64,000 nucleotides of DNA, taken from NCBI RefSeq assembly GCF_014489495.1, contig NZ_CP060780.1, forward strand, positions 124,001 to 188,000, in the 5' to 3' direction. This stretch comes from Sphingomonas daechungensis. Lineage in GTDB: Bacteria > Pseudomonadota > Alphaproteobacteria > Sphingomonadales > Sphingomonadaceae. The position numbers and the translations under genes were made by a program. Below are positions 63,304 through 64,000 of the stretch, in pieces; within the stretch, counting starts at the first letter, position 1, and each line of letters starts with the position of its first letter. The notes beneath the pieces were generated by a model that saw only the letters and a list, made by a program, of their open reading frames with translations, was not told where the DNA came from and made no database searches.

Positions 63304-63429
63304 ATGCAGAACAGCGTGACCTCAACTGCCGCACTTGCGCTCGACAGCGCAGCGGTTTTGCACGCCCAACGCACGATGATGATGATTACGACGATTATGA
63401 CCACGCGCATGCGGGGCGTGACCGGCTGA
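63304..63429 (+). CDS. thr-type leader peptide
   Basis: 41 residues, starting MQNSVTSTAALAL, with the run TMMMITTIMTTRM (residues 24-36) of Thr, Met and Ile. It lies between proA and an aspartokinase gene and is followed by a terminator at 63457. These are products of the aspartate pathway, so stalling at those codons would relieve termination. No strong ribosome site is seen before ATG 63304. Confidence 0.75.
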   Translation: MQNSVTSTAALALDSAAVLHAQRTMMMITTIMTTRMRGVTG

Positions 63430-63456
63430 TAACCATCTAAACAAGGTTTCATCCGA

Positions 63457-63489
63457 CCCGCTCCCCGAACCAGGCGAGCGGGTTTTTTT
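63457..63489 (+). terminator. attenuator terminator upstream of the aspartokinase gene
   Basis: CCCGCTC pairs with GAGCGGG around a 12-base loop and is followed by seven T residues. It lies 28 bases after the leader peptide stop and 36 bases before the downstream ATG. Confidence 0.85.
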
Positions 63490-63524
63490 ATGCCGAATTC
63501 TGACCGATCGAAAGCGAGCAAGAG

Positions 63525-64000
63525 ATGTCCAGGCCAGACGATAAGCCGGAGGTGCAAGCGAAGCGCTTGTGCGTTCTGAAATTTGGAAGCTCTGTCCTCG
63601 AACGTGAGGAGGACTATCCGAAGGTCGTCGCCGAGATCTATCGCCACGTTCGTGACGGGGAAAAGGTCGTCGCGGTGGTGTCGGCCCTCGCCGGCGAAAC
63701 GGATGCGCTCCTGGCCCAGGCGCACCGCGTCGGCGGAAATGCCGCTCCGGACGGGCTGGTTGCCCGGCTTGCGCGGTCGGTGAACTTCAATCCGCGGCAC
63801 TTCTGTCTCTAGCGCTCAGCAAGGCAGGACTGCGGGCCTGCACACTCGACCCGCACGAGATGGCGTTGGTTGCCGAGGGGTCCCCGCTCGACTCCAATCT
63901 CGCCGGCCTGGATTCGGAATCCGTTTGGGCCCGGATCAATGAAAATGACGCGGTCGTCGTCCCCGGTTTCATCGCCGATCACGCCGAGCATGGGGTCGTG
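63525..64000 (+). CDS. aspartokinase-family protein, 5' part (continues beyond window)
   Basis: The first 160 or so codons of an amino-acid kinase domain: LCVLKFGSSVLEREEDYPKV (the K-F-G-x-S motif), KVVAVVSALAGETDALL, VGELQSAALLSLALSKAGLR and VVVPGFIADHAEHG. ATG 63525 follows AGCAAGAG. One break in a G run at 63775-63776. The Thr/Met/Ile leader upstream suggests a threonine-pathway aspartokinase, perhaps fused to homoserine dehydrogenase; the fusion cannot be seen in this window. Confidence 0.78.

Noticed and set aside
63211-63429. 72-residue protein ending in the Thr/Met/Ile run
   Set aside because: The upstream part has no protein character; the ATG at 63304 with the leader composition and following terminator is preferred.

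Overview
The window comes from a GC-rich alphaproteobacterium. The gene content and protein style point to a sphingomonad (Sphingomonas or a close relative): tryptophan-halogenase/cupin genes inside a glycan locus, a Caulobacter-type Weimberg xylose pathway, a SigF/NrsF-bufferin copper module, a TorF-like porin-glnK-amtB operon and a class II DAHP synthase. I see no rRNA, tRNA, CRISPR array, insertion sequence or prophage.

Bases 1-28,600 hold a plant-hemicellulose utilisation region: two halogenase-like flavoproteins, a JmjC-like cupin, GH43, a polysaccharide deacetylase, two GH3, GH35, GH31 with a PA14-like insert, a GH5 mannanase-like enzyme and an SGNH acetylesterase. Interleaved are a LacI-family regulator, a sugar/H+ symporter, an MHS-family transporter and the Weimberg genes xylD and xylX-xylA-xylB, which turn D-xylose into 2-oxoglutarate. 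Four copies of a palindrome centred on TAGCGCTA lie in four key intergenic regions and probably define the regulon of the LacI protein. The mix suits xyloglucan, (acetylated) xylan and mannan.

Bases 28,600-32,350 carry a bufferin cluster (bufA-B-C-doxX) divergent from an ECF sigma factor and its NrsF-type anti-sigma factor, with promoter-like elements facing both ways. Bases 32,400-41,400 are mixed: LysR, carboxymuconolactone decarboxylase-like protein, MFS exporter, cupin, a 3-hydroxybutyrate dehydrogenase/NDH-2/patatin block, DUF302 protein, a polytopic membrane protein and an acyl carrier protein. Bases 41,500-48,900 hold a stand-alone chorismate mutase, an IlvM-like ACT protein behind an ilv-type attenuator, LysR, PEP carboxylase and porin-glnK-amtB.

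Bases 48,900-64,000 are amino-acid biosynthesis. A SAM riboswitch precedes metX-metB. One long operon (chorismate mutase-DAHP synthase fusion, aroA, pheA, aroC, aroB, aroE, phhA, tyrA) is mostly joined by 4-base stop/start overlaps and is preceded by a leader peptide rich in Trp/Phe/Tyr. Then proB-proA, and a Thr/Met/Ile-rich leader plus terminator before a truncated aspartokinase. Three leader-peptide elements and one riboswitch in about 22 kb suggest that RNA-level control of amino-acid synthesis is a theme here.

The sequence carries about 45 single-base frame breaks in otherwise convincing genes. Every one I examined behaves as the loss of one base, nearly always from a short run of the same base. 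I read these as uncorrected homopolymer errors in the assembly, not gene decay, so the genes are annotated as whole CDSs with the breaks noted.
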